A stretch of DNA of 64,000 nucleotides from Hymenopellis radicata. Taxonomy: Eukaryota > Basidiomycota > Agaricomycetes > Agaricales > Physalacriaceae. The stretch covers positions 1 through 64,000 of the forward strand of contig JADNRX010000006.1 of the NCBI GenBank assembly GCA_015501595.1, in the 5' to 3' direction. Every line of letters begins with the position of its first letter. The first letter of the stretch is position 1. The position numbers were made by a program, and so were the translations under genes. This document shows positions 10,364 to 21,258 of the stretch, piece by piece. Under the pieces are notes generated by a model, which saw nothing but the letters and a program-made list of their open reading frames with translations, made no database searches and had not been told where the DNA came from.

Positions 10364-12838
10364 GTTTGCAGAGAAGGGATGCCGATGAAGAAGTCGACTT
10401 GTTCGAGTGAGAAGGATGTCGACCAGACTAAAATTTCAGCATTTATATACTGAGAGAAACGGCAGCTCCCCGATGACGAAGAGGTGGGCCGCACAGATGA
10501 AAATTGGACCGACTGAGGCGTCGAGAACACATGAACATGAAAGTTTGGCTGATTTCAAGGTGATGTGTTCACTTCGCGAGGCAAAGTGTTCGTGCGTCCA
10601 GTGCGCAGTACAGCCGACGCAAGCTGTGGCGTCCCGTTTTGGCACATGAACGCCCGGTCACGTTGAAGATGAGACATTCGAGTTACGCCTTCCTCGAGGT
10701 GGCGGATACAACGAGCCGCTGACAATGTTTTGCGCTATTACTGTAGGTGACGCGAGCAAAGAGAAGACAAAGCTGTCAGGTGTGACAGGACGCACTGAGG
10801 AGCGAACGTGGGCGCAGTCCTAGCATGGTTAAAGACGACACGCCGATACCTAAGTTATAGGATGGCATGCGTATATTCGCGGTCCAAGGACCTCATGAAT
10901 GCCATGGGGGGGCACTAATGCAAGCCTCGCAGCTCATAGATACCTCAGTCAAGCGTGCATCAATAACACGGTCATAATGACTTTGAGCCATGCGCCATCT
11001 CTGATCTACGTCAGAGAGCAGATCCAGTAACGTGTTCATGTTTTCGCCGTTGGGAGAACTGCTGCGGCAAGAGCACAGGCTCTTCAGCAGAGGAACACAG
11101 GCCAATTGGTACAGAATTAGGATAGACTGTTTTTCTCGTTGAGCACAGTTTATCCAGCGGCTGCAAAGATGAAGTCGACGCAAAGGCTATTATAGCCGTC
11201 TGCGCTGCAGACATAAGGGCGACCACATCGAATGGGGAGGATCATGATATCCGGCGGTCCGTGAATCCGAATACTTGTCAAGGATTGGTCGCGCCTCATG
11301 CTTCAAGCTTCAAGACTTCAACACGCTTCGGCACGATGACGAGGTACATCACATCATATCATAAACGCCAACCTCGTCAGCCTCCAACTCTCATCGTCAC
11401 CTATTTTCTGCAATTTGGGGAGTGAACACTTTCAGGTCGAGAGGCTGCCGCAGATGAAGGAGCTCGCAGGGGACGATGGACTGCGCGTCAGAAAGGTGTC
11501 GGGCTCCTTGACAGCAGGAACCGAAGCGACAAATGGGAGCGGGAACCCACAAAGGTCATCTGACCGGGATGCGGGTGTGGTACGCTGTCGATGGCGTGGA
11601 ATGGGAGATGCAGTAAGTGGAGTCACATCGACTTCCAAGGAGAACGGCCGTCCATGGTGCTGGGGCGGAGGAGGCAGTAACCTGGTCTGGGTCTGCTGTC
11701 GACGCGTCACCCGCCCAGTCTTGACATGCTCGGCATGCGTCCCCAAACTCTGGATCCCATCCTCGCCTCTCTCTTCCAGCTTTGTTTGTCGTGTGGAGGA
11801 AGCAAGTCCTTCTCGAGGTACTCCTCATCGTGATGGCTTGGATTGGAAGACCAGCGAGAGACGGGCGCTGAGGATGCTGATAGAGCGCGCTCCACAGACA
11901 GCGATAATAATCCTCGTTCACAAAGGGCTTCCCGACGAAGTTTCGCAGCGTCGGCGTCGTAAAGCGGCTGATCTGAAAAATATACGGGTTCGGAGGGAAA
12001 TTTTGGAGATGGGAGTGGCCAGGTCAAGGCTCTGGACGGTGAGAGCAGTCCCCCTTCCCTCAACGTGCCTTCTCGACATTCAGCAGGGGAGGAATCCGCA
12101 GAAGATAAATATGGGACAAAGCTGTTCGATATCCGCCAAAGGTATTTGGCTCGGGGAGGAGACCGTCGCTGGTGGATCGGCCTAATCGGATGTAGTCAGA
12201 GGCGTATTGGAATGCAATCTAAATCCTCACAAAAGCCCTCGAGTGGAGGGGAGTTGTCTTACTCGACATGACGGTACGGTGCAGCCGTAGCCCGGTGGCT
12301 TTACTTGGCAGTGCTGTCAAGAGAGAAACAAAGGTGAGAAGTCCGTACCTTACAAATTACAAGTCAACTACCAGTATGTGCCTTGTTCAGCATATTCCCG
12401 CCGGGCCGCCCAGACAGCAGTTCGTAAAAGAAGATTGCTCACAAGACTTTAAGCACAGGTACTGTGGCGTTCAATATCATTTGATAATTTGATTGCTTCC
12501 CGATGGATTGACTCTGATCTTAGGCGGAAGTACGTGAACAATGCCTGCAAAGAGTATCAAGTCAAGGTAACTGTAATGTGCAAGAAAGTATACCAGGAGC
12601 AAGATGACTAGGAAGCTATGTAAAGCGCTTCGAGTTTACAGTCTCAGAACGGAGTCTTCCGGAGTCCAAGTTCAAGTTTTGTGCGCGTGACCAAAATCCA
12701 GGAGAGCCGGCCTGCTCCGAGTACTGCCTATTGGCATTGCAGTTGCCCGACTTAGATTCTGCCATCCCCGACCACGAAATTCACGACGCCTGGTCGATAA
12801 CCCGCCGCACGGACCCCGCGCATCTGCGGGGCTGAGAT
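10364..12838. other. Long stretch without a convincing gene
   Basis: The first 100 bases are the promoter of the polyampholyte gene. Beyond that, open frames exist on both strands at about 11415-12185 (plus) and 11432-11746 and 11707-12187 (minus). The minus frame reads some plausible protein (EPVYFSDQPLYDADAAKLRR) but has no in-frame ATG and no clear partner exons. None carries a known motif. It may hold an unrecognised multi-exon gene or a relic. Confidence 0.35.
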
Positions 12839-14073
12839 ATGTCGTCAGGCCAGCCAAAATGGACCGCACATAGCATGATCGGTAAGCGCCTTGCGCAAAA
12901 TCCAGTCATCGTCTGACTCGCTCCAGCCGGCGCCGGGGGCGGCCTTGTAGCCAGCGTGGCCACCTGCCCGCTCGACGTTATCAAGACCAAGCTGCAGGCG
13001 CAGAGAGCAGTCCCGGGGCAGCTGGGGTACCACGGCATCTATGGTGCGTTCGGCATCGCCTGGAGCTGGGGCGCAGAATTGACGGGCGAACAGCGACGGT
13101 GAGGTCGGTATGGCTGCACGATGGTGTGCGCGGCTTTTATCGCGGTCTGGGCCCGACGATCCTGGGGTACCTCCCGACGTGGGCAATTTACTTTGCGGTG
13201 TACGATGGGATTAAGACTGCGTTTGGGGAGGCCCCGCTAGGCGCGTTGGCAACGATACAGGAGGACCGGTTGTACCCTGCTGCTCAGCCAAAGGGATACC
13301 AGCCCGTCATGCGCGAACATCCCTGGTCGCTGCATATTCTGTCAGCCATGTCCGCCGGCGCCGCTAGTACCATCTGCACCAATCCCCTCTGGGTCATCAA
13401 AACGCGGTTTATGGTACGTCACGTCCGTAAGTAAGCTGTTGCGATTAGCTCATCGATCCTACGACCAGACTCAATCCCGAGAGGAAGTCCGATACAAACA
13501 TACAGTTGATGCTGCTCTCACCATTTATCGTACGGAAGGCTTGCCTGCGTTCTATCGCGGACTCCTACCTAGCCTGCTTGGGATCGCGCATGTCGCCGTC
13601 CAGTTTCCACTGTATGAACAGCTTAAGATCTGGGCTCGTGAGTGCTTTTTAATCATATTAATATGTATTTCTGATTGTAGTTTCAAGAGGACGGTCGCGA
13701 AGAACCGCTGTCAAGCAGAGTCATTCTCCTTTGCTCGCAGTGGCCAAAATGACTGCATCCATCGCGACATACCCGCACGAGGTCGTGCGCACGCGTCTAC
13801 AGACACAGCGACGCCCTATCGCCGACGATTACTCGTCAGACGGGATGCTCAAGACATATAGAGGCGGTATAATATACACCACTAAGAAGTTAATACGGAA
13901 AGAGGGGTGGACCGGCCTGTACAAGGGATTGTCTGTTAATCTTATTCGCACCGTGCCCAATAGTGCTGTTACCATGCTCACGTACGTTTCTCTATTGCTG
14001 CGATTTGCCTGAACTGATCTATCGTTGTAGGTATGAGTTACTGATGAGACATTTATCTTCACGGACGTCCTAA
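12839..14073 (+). CDS. Mitochondrial carrier family protein, NAD+/FAD-type
   Basis: Inner-membrane solute carrier with three repeats of two helices. Each repeat carries the family signature: PLDVIKTKLQ (repeat 1), PLWVIKTRFM (repeat 2), PHEVVRTRLQ (repeat 3). GFYRGLGPTILGYLPTWAIYF and FYRGLLPSLLGIAHVAVQFPLYEQLK resemble yeast NAD+ carriers (NDT1/NDT2) and the related FAD/folate carriers more than other groups; the exact substrate is inferred. I place the start at ATG 12839 (MSSGQPKWTAHSMIAGAGGG). Five introns, all in frame when joined at 12887 (GTAAGC), after GIYG (GTGCGT), after TRFM (GTACGT), after IWA (GTGAGT) and after MLT (GTACGT). It ends at TAA 14071-14073 after ELLMRHLSSRTS. Length about 320 residues, normal for the family. 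Confidence 0.88.
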
Positions 14074-14715
14074 GATATGCTATACGTGTGCTTTGGTCGA
14101 CAGACCTGATTTATATGTGTATCCATTACATTCTGCTCGTTTTCATGGTTTCACTTTGTGTTATATACAATCATCGACTGATAATTACACTCTGTAGACA
14201 ATAGTAGCTTTTTCGACATTGACTTTGTGATCAAGAACGTGTTCAACAAGTCGGCTTCGGCCTTGCTATGACAGGAGTGGAATGTTGGGGAGATAGGTGG
14301 ACCATGGGGTATATAGCGAGTCGATGATGAAATACTCTGTAGCTTGCCGAGTCGGGACGTCGTTCTAATTCGAGCAGGGCATCGAGTGAGGACTGTGAGA
14401 CCAAGCGCCGAGTAAGACATGTTATCAGTGTTCTTTCACGTCGTCAATATCTGCGCGTTATTGCCGCTTCAAACGCGAGTTCCGTACTGCTTTCGGTGTC
14501 GTCTTGTGCAGTCCTAGTAAACCGATGCTGATGCTATGTTGCTCTTTATCACAAGCTGCATACCGGTTCCTGCCGATTCCGGAACCGGAAGCCCTTAAAA
14601 ATGCGGGGAAGGCCCGCTTCATCATCGATGCTATTCGCCTCCTAGGGTGCAGCTTATTCCGCACCACCCACAACGACGCCAGATAAGGCGCCCCGAGTCC
14701 CCTGCGACAAATTCC
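14074..14715. other. Intergenic; one possible small minus-strand ORF
   Basis: A minus frame 14420-14151 (89 residues, true ATG) begins MSYSALGLTVLTRCPARIRT, basic and Ser-rich like a mitochondrial presequence, but no family is recognised and it would end 80 bases past the carrier gene's stop on the other strand. I leave it as a possibility. The rest is probably the promoter of the carnitine acetyltransferase gene. Confidence 0.3.
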
Positions 14716-17088
14716 ATGCGTCATCTTTCAACGTCGCTTGTCCGTCTAGTGAGTTCTTCCGTTTGCGGAGATAAAACCAACATATATATTAATCAATTCG
14801 TTATTCAGCGTGTACCTCCTCGCACCATGTCTTCCTCTCAACTCACTGGATCTGCTGGCTTCAAGTCCACCGCTGCCCCCCGAACTAATTCCCGGTCCGA
14901 TGCCGCCCCTGGCTATGCCATAGACCCCGCCGCGCTACCTATGTTGCGCTTCCAGGCGTCCCTCCCCCGCCTCCCTGTACCCACCCTCACTTCCACAGCC
15001 TCCAAATACCTAGAGACCGTTCGCCCGCTTGTCACCCCCGACGCGTTCAAGCAAACCGAGTCTGCTGTCAAAGACTTTCTTGCCTCTCCGCTCACGGCGG
15101 AGTTGCAGAAACGACTAGAGGCCAGAGCTGCCGACCCGACGAACAAAAACTGGCTCAGTGACTGGTGGAACGAGGCTGCCTACATGGGCTACCGCGACCC
15201 CGTTGTCGTGTTCGTCAGCTACTTCTACGTCCACCTTGATGACAGATTACGACGTACCTCTTCCAAGCGCGCTTCTGCTTTGGTTAAAAGCATGCTCGCC
15301 TTTAGACAGTTGACTGAGAGGTAAGTCGTTCTATTACCTATAGCAGGACACTCAACTTATCCCGAATAGTCAAGAACTCGAACCCGAGAAGGTTCGTGGA
15401 GCACCCCTCTGCATGGACTCGTACAAGTGGCTGTATGTCGCGTCATATTCCTCCTGTACCTCCTCTCTAAATTCTTTCAGCTTCCATTCCTCTCGATACC
15501 CAACAAAACCCTCTGACACGGCGCAGAAGTTCGCCCCTTCCACGCATAATCACGTTGTATTCGTACGCAAAAATAAATTCTTCAAGGTACCCCTCACAGA
15601 CGAAACCGGACGCGAGTTATCAGCTGCCGAATTAGAAGTGTGCGTAACCGCCCCTTCGCTTGCATCGTAGTACTCACGATATCTCTAGACAAATAGATAG
15701 AATCATAGAGAAGGCTGGGTCGACACCCGGACTCCCCATCGGTGCTTTGACTTCCGATAATCGCGACCTTTGGACCGACGCTCGTGAAGCTCTACTCGCT
15801 GCATCTCCCGACGGAACCAACGCGGCCATCTTGAAGGAAATTGAGAGTGCCATGATCATCGTCGCTCTCGATGACACGAAACCAGTCACTCGAGAAGACA
15901 TCTCGTGGGCATGCTGGGTTGGCAATGGACGAAATCGGTTCTACGACAAGCACCAACGTAGGCGCATCTTGAAACCCATATGACCTTTAACTAAAATCAG
16001 CCAGTGATTGTCTTCGATAATGGACGTTCAGGCTTCCTTGGAGAACACTCGTGTATGGATGGAACTCCAACCTTGCGAATGAATGAATTCGTGCTTGCCA
16101 CCATCGCTCTCGAAAAAGTCCCACTTGGTGATCCCAAAACTCAGGACACAGGGAAAGACCTACCCCAACCGGTGGAGTTAACATTCAAAGTTAACAGTCA
16201 AGTTGAACACCTTGTGAACGGCGCAGAAAAACGGTTTGATGAACTCGTCGGCAACCATGATTTACGCGTGAGCGATTCGTCGACGATCTTCTATTCAGTT
16301 CTGATTAGCGTTCCGTTTTATTTTTGTCTTTAGGTTATGCACTACGAGGGCTACGGCAAGAATTTTATCAAAAAGTTCAAGGCGTCTCCAGACGCGTGGG
16401 CTCAGCTTGTGAAGCAACTAGCGTTCCACAAGATGTATAACCGACCCGGCGTTACGTATGAGAGCGCTCAGACGAGGAAGTATCAACTCGGTCGCACGGA
16501 AGTGATTCGCAGTGCTAGTTCCGAAGCCAAGGCCTGGGCTGAGGCCATGCTGAACCCCGACGAAACCGTGAGTAACTTGTCCATGATCTTCTCTCTGCGA
16601 TGATTGATGACCACCCTGCATAGGACATGCACCGGGCGAAGCTTTTCCGGGCCGCGGTAACAAGGCATCTGCAGTACGCAGCTTGGGCGGCAGATGGTCA
16701 GGGCGTTGATAGGCACTTGTTCGGTTTGAAGAAGCTGCTGAAGGAGGGTGAAGAAGCGCCTGCGATCTACAAGGACGAGTCGTTCGGCAAGTCGAACCAC
16801 TGGGAGTTGAGTACCAGTCAATTGAGCAGCCCTTACTTTGATGGTTGGGGCTACGGTGAAGGTTCGTTCTGTTTATTTTGTGGAAGGGGTTCTTTCTCAC
16901 ATATATGCGTTGTAGTTGTGCCTGATGGCTACGGTCTGTCGTACTCGATTGGTGATGACTACATTCGGTGGACGATAACGAGTCTTAAGTCGATGGATAC
17001 CCCCGCTTTACATCATTATCTTGCAGAGGCTGCTACAGAGACGCGCTTGATGATGGAGAAGGCCCAGGCCCAGGAGACTAAATTATGA
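14716..17088 (+). CDS. CAT2: Carnitine O-acetyltransferase
   Basis: Moves acetyl groups between CoA and carnitine, letting acetyl units cross mitochondrial and peroxisomal membranes. Choline/carnitine acyltransferase family: substrate region LPRLPVPTL near the N-terminus, catalytic His in GEHSCMDGTP (HxxxD), and the C-terminal STS block ELSTSQLSSPYFDGWGYGE followed by VVPDGYGLSYSIGDD. About nine exons; each junction restores family sequence. Two starts are possible. ATG 14716 gives MRHLSTSLVRL, basic and mitochondrial-like. After a 60-base intron (14749-14808) a second ATG at 14827 gives MSSSQLTGSAGF. The protein ends in ETKL, a weak PTS1-like tail. The 60-base intron has no stop and is a multiple of three, so retention keeps frame. 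Stop TGA 17086-17088. Confidence 0.92.
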
Positions 17089-17642
17089 GACTTTACTTAG
17101 ATATTTATGTTGGGTATCATCAGACTGACGATACTAATATAACGGATGTATGTACAGTTTATTGCGAGGAACACGTTTCCAGCGCCGCGCGAACCAACGA
17201 CGCATTGTGGATCGTGCACGTGCGAAGATTCGATCGCGTCGTTGTCCTCCACACCGCCATGCCGTCTGTTCAGATTCACCTTCACTGGCCTCATCTCATT
17301 TCACCAGGCCTTGATCCGATTCAAAAGGACTATGTCTGAATGGGTGAACCGGTCACTTCCATGACATGGACCAACAACACGTCACAATTCCGGAAATCTC
17401 CCGCTGACAGTGTGTACACTCTCTCTGCCCAGTTGTTTTTCTATACCCTCCCCACCGTCTCCCCGAATCAGTCATGTCGCCGACTAGCACGCATCGATCT
17501 ATCCCTGGCTCTGGCAGCTGCTCAGATCAACAAATTCCAGTGATGCGAGTCGGAACTGATAACGTGGTTTACACAAACGAGTTCCACTGAGACATGGACG
17601 TCTAGACCTGGGGACTGGGCGACCCTGCCTTCAACTCCCACC
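17089..17642. other. Intergenic, promoter side of the Zn2Cys6 gene
   Basis: Tail of the acetyltransferase gene and upstream region of the first Zn2Cys6 regulator. No motif-bearing frame seen. Confidence 0.5.
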
Positions 17643-20600
17643 ATGCAAGACGCTAGTACTAAGAGGAGTGTCGTGGAGGACGATAGTGGGAGGCCTTATA
17701 AGCGGTCGCGGCATGATTCTGATTCTGGCGGTGCCGCCTTTGAGGTGATGAACGTTGAGGAGGGTGCTCCAAAGGAGCATGTCTTCATAGCGGACAGCGT
17801 GACAGGTGCGAAGAAGACTGGCAAGAAGGTGTGTGTATATGTTGAGCGTATGTCAACCGGATTTGAGTGTTATATCTAGGCGACGCTATCCTGCTGTGAA
17901 TGTCGTCGGTGAGTCCTGATATGCCATATACGCGACTAGCAGTCTCAGTTGCTTTCCATTGCTAGATTGAAGTTGAAGGTGCGGCGTTGTTCCGATCGCT
18001 TAGTTGTATAGCTAATCTTGGGCAATACAGTGTGACCGGGTGTTCCCTTGGTGAGTTCAGAGATGTACCCCGTTATAATTCAGCACTTATCATGGACACA
18101 GCGGTTCTTGTCGGAAACGAGGTGTGAGTGACATCTGTCCGGATGGTAATTACTACGCGCTCGTGTTCGTTCTAGGTGCTGACTTGACTTCTTGTATTTC
18201 AGGCGCGCTCGTTTCCGGTAAAGGAACACGGTCAGTCAACATTCACGAGCCACGTTCATCGTAACTGATTCCTGACCCCAGGTTCATATTGGCGAACACG
18301 GAACAGCTGCATTCCAAAATACATGCAATGAGCGACCGTATTCGCGACCTAGAGGATGCTTTGCGACAAGCCCACGCGAGTCCTCCAAGTTCTACGCCGC
18401 ATCCCTTACTTGAATCCTACCTGTTGAAGGTAAAGGGTACGGCGAACCTGTATCATGCGACCCAGGGGGCATCTGCATCGAACCCGGAGTGCGACAGTAT
18501 TGCAGAACCATCATCTTCATCAAGCAGCTCGTACCATGAATCAGATAGTGCTTCGACCCAGGCCGCAAATCCAATTGTTACCGTGAGCCTCCTCGGGACC
18601 CTTGGCCTAACCCGCATCTGACCTTTATTTAGGAGGAAAATCATAATGACATCAAGCGCATCGAGGAGGAGATTATTCGTCTTAGTCACAGCTTCCCGAT
18701 TTCGAATGTTAACGCTCCGGACAATCTCCATCTAAGGGCGTACATAAAAGGCATCCTGCCGCCGCGCTCCGAAGCGGAATACCTTTGGTTTCAAATCAAA
18801 GGAAATGCGCATTGGCAGTGCGTTTATCTTCCATCTATTCGAAAGCATCCCGGGAATGATACGTCTTGTGACAGATATAATCCCCATCCAAACGAGTCAT
18901 TTTTCGGCACACTCCTTGACCATTGCTATAATTTACCTGTGGAAGAGACATGTCCTCGGCGACTAGGTCTTCTGTTCATGATACTAGCTATTGCCGTGCT
19001 GGTGGACCTTCGGCGAAAGCCTTATTCTCCTGTCGCGGAAACTTATCATACAGTTGCCAGAGCGTCTCTCTGCGAAATACCTATCATGGAGCATACAAAC
19101 GTTGAAACCATTTTGGCCCTTTTCTACGAAATTTGGTATCTCCTTGTTTTCTCCGACCAGAAGAAGGCCGCTGGTTATGCCTGGGGGCTCATGGGTCTCA
19201 CTTCGAAGTTAGCTCAGAGTGTACGTCCTTCCGTTCTCGTGACCGATTGTTATCGAAGTGACCATTCTTTAGATTGTCCTGCGTATATATGTTCTTTCAT
19301 TCCGCGGAGTGCGACGACTGACTGTGGCTCAGATCGTAATGTACCAAACAGTAAATTCTCTCCGGAGGAAATGGAACGACGTCGAAGGTGACTAGATAAT
19401 TCTCCGCCACACTCAGAGTCTAACGTACTCCACAGCCTGTTCTGGGAGATGTTGTACTTGGATGCCCGCCTCTCCCTGTCCCTCGGCCGGCCACCCTCCC
19501 TATCGCTTTCGCATATGGACTGTCCGCGCCCGGTGTATCTTCCAGACTCAATAAATCAATCAACAGAGGGCCTACATCATTGTGAATCCATCTCTCGGTA
19601 TCGTTATCCCTGTTTGATTTCATGTTTCTCCAGTCCAGGAATGGAAGCACTCTTGCTATGTTCACTGTCTCGCACCTGTTCTTGATCTCATTTCCCAGCC
19701 CAATCTGGATTACGAAAAGATCTTGGAGCTTGATGCAAGGATTCGTGACTTCTCTGTTCCTGTTGCGCTTCGTGCCCGGAATCCGCAATCTCGGGCATTT
19801 CTCATGCAGAAGGCTTCGTTAACGACGGCTATCGAGACTGGTGCGTTGCTATCAGGAGGGCTATGGAAAGCGCACTGATTCTGTCAGTTCTTCTCCAATT
19901 ACATCGATCGTACTTCACTCGAGTCATTAGCGGAAGTGAAGGGATGGTGAACCGTAGTCATAGGCTCATACCATCTTGCGTCGCCGTTTACCTTGGTGCT
20001 TCTCGCATGATTGCTATCGTGCAGGACTTGTACGATCGCGAACCCGAACTTACCGCTCGGATGCTGGGATATTGGTCCAATACATTCTCAGCAGCAGTAC
20101 GTCGTTTAGATGCGCGGGATACGATAGATATTATATTAACTTTTGAATCAGGTGGCTCTTTGTCTACTCGTTTCCCGGGCTCCAGCCGCTTGTTTGGTAC
20201 CAACGGCATTAGAGGAACTAGAACGAGCACGATCTTTGTTTAACTCTGCCAAGGAAGGTTGCTCCAGAGCCATGGAATTCACCGTACGAGCTATAGCATT
20301 GGATTCCTTGCCCACCGGAGCTGACTAGCCTCCTTTGTATTGCAGCCCATGCTGGAGTCGATGATTGACAAGGCTAGGAATGTGCACACGCGCTGGAAGT
20401 CGACCCAAAACGTGCCGACTGTATACTACGACGAGGACGTTACTGAAAGCCGGATGTCGAGGGAAGAATTGATATTAGTGATGTCCAGCAGGGGTCCGTT
20501 CCGCGCGGCCCACCCCAGCCTTGTGCAATGCCAAATCGAAGTCGTCCAAAGAGGGAAGTGTGTACCCCCGTGCAGGCCATACAGCGATATTGCCACTCTC

Positions 20601-20810
20601 TTTTCGAACACCTGGAATCACCAGGCTCCGCCGGCGGTTCATGTGATTTCGCCAGTACTGCCGCACTCGAACCCGCACGCGAGAGACGGTTCTGACGACC
20701 CTAGGACGAGTCAAAATGGGACGACGAAGTATCCAGGTGTGGACACGATGAGCATTGAACTCGGAGCGATGAATCTGGGCGGCGAGAGCGGGATGATGGC
20801 GTGGTTTTGA
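17643..20810 (+). CDS. Zn2Cys6 fungal-specific transcription factor, copy 1
   Basis: Nuclear regulator. The N-terminus (KRSRHDSDSGG) is basic and disordered. The zinc cluster is complete, but only after splicing five small exons: 17880-17908 (LSCCECRR), 17966-17978 (13 bases, LKLK), 18031-18050 (CDRVFPC), 18102-18145 (GSCRKRGVSDICPDG) and 18203-18230 (ALVSGKGTR). Spacing is C-X2-C-X6-C-X5-C-X2-C-X8-C. A coiled linker follows (FILANTEQLHSKIHAMSDRI), then the fungal-specific domain: LPVEETCPRRLGLLFMILAI, a 10-base exon at 19273-19282, then LHRN and RRRSLFWEMLYLDARLSLSL and GRPPSLSLSHMDCPRP. The C-terminus is MMAWF, shared with the next gene. No frame break found. Target genes unknown. Confidence 0.85.
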
Positions 20811-21258
20811 GTTATACTCTCTGGACCGATGTTTTCTTTGTGGATTTCGATGTAACCCTCTCTGTATATAAATGTTCGGTCCTGCAGATCAGGATGGCTG
20901 TGTGTGCAGATGTTGGCTCCGTTGGATTCGGCATGATATCCGGGGTAAGGATAGAGACCGGTGGCGGAGAAACGGGGTACAAGAAGGAAAATATAAGATG
21001 ATAGATCAGGAGATGACTATGTGGACTCGAGGAAAGGGACTGGGAAGGAGGCAAATAAGGGAGGAGAGGACCTGGGGCAGTGGCAGGCAGCGTGGCTTGC
21101 CTGAGGCTGGAAATCGGTTCAGATAAATGGGACCCGTAATAGGACTGTTTACTTTTCAACCTTCGACAGGCTTAGTCCGAGGCCGTACGGAGTTCCGTTC
21201 TTGTTCTCACTCTATGCACTCTGTCTGGTCCTTTATCTTGCTCTGATTTGTGCTAGCC
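20811..21258. other. Spacer between the tandem Zn2Cys6 genes
   Basis: Terminator side of copy 1 and promoter of copy 2. Open frames on both strands are low-complexity (Pro/Ser on the minus strand, Arg/Gly on the plus strand) and not supported. Confidence 0.5.

Noticed and set aside
11415..12185. 256-residue plus-strand open frame
   Set aside because: Gly/Arg-rich mixture without motifs or introns, overlapping equally plausible minus frames. No support for coding.
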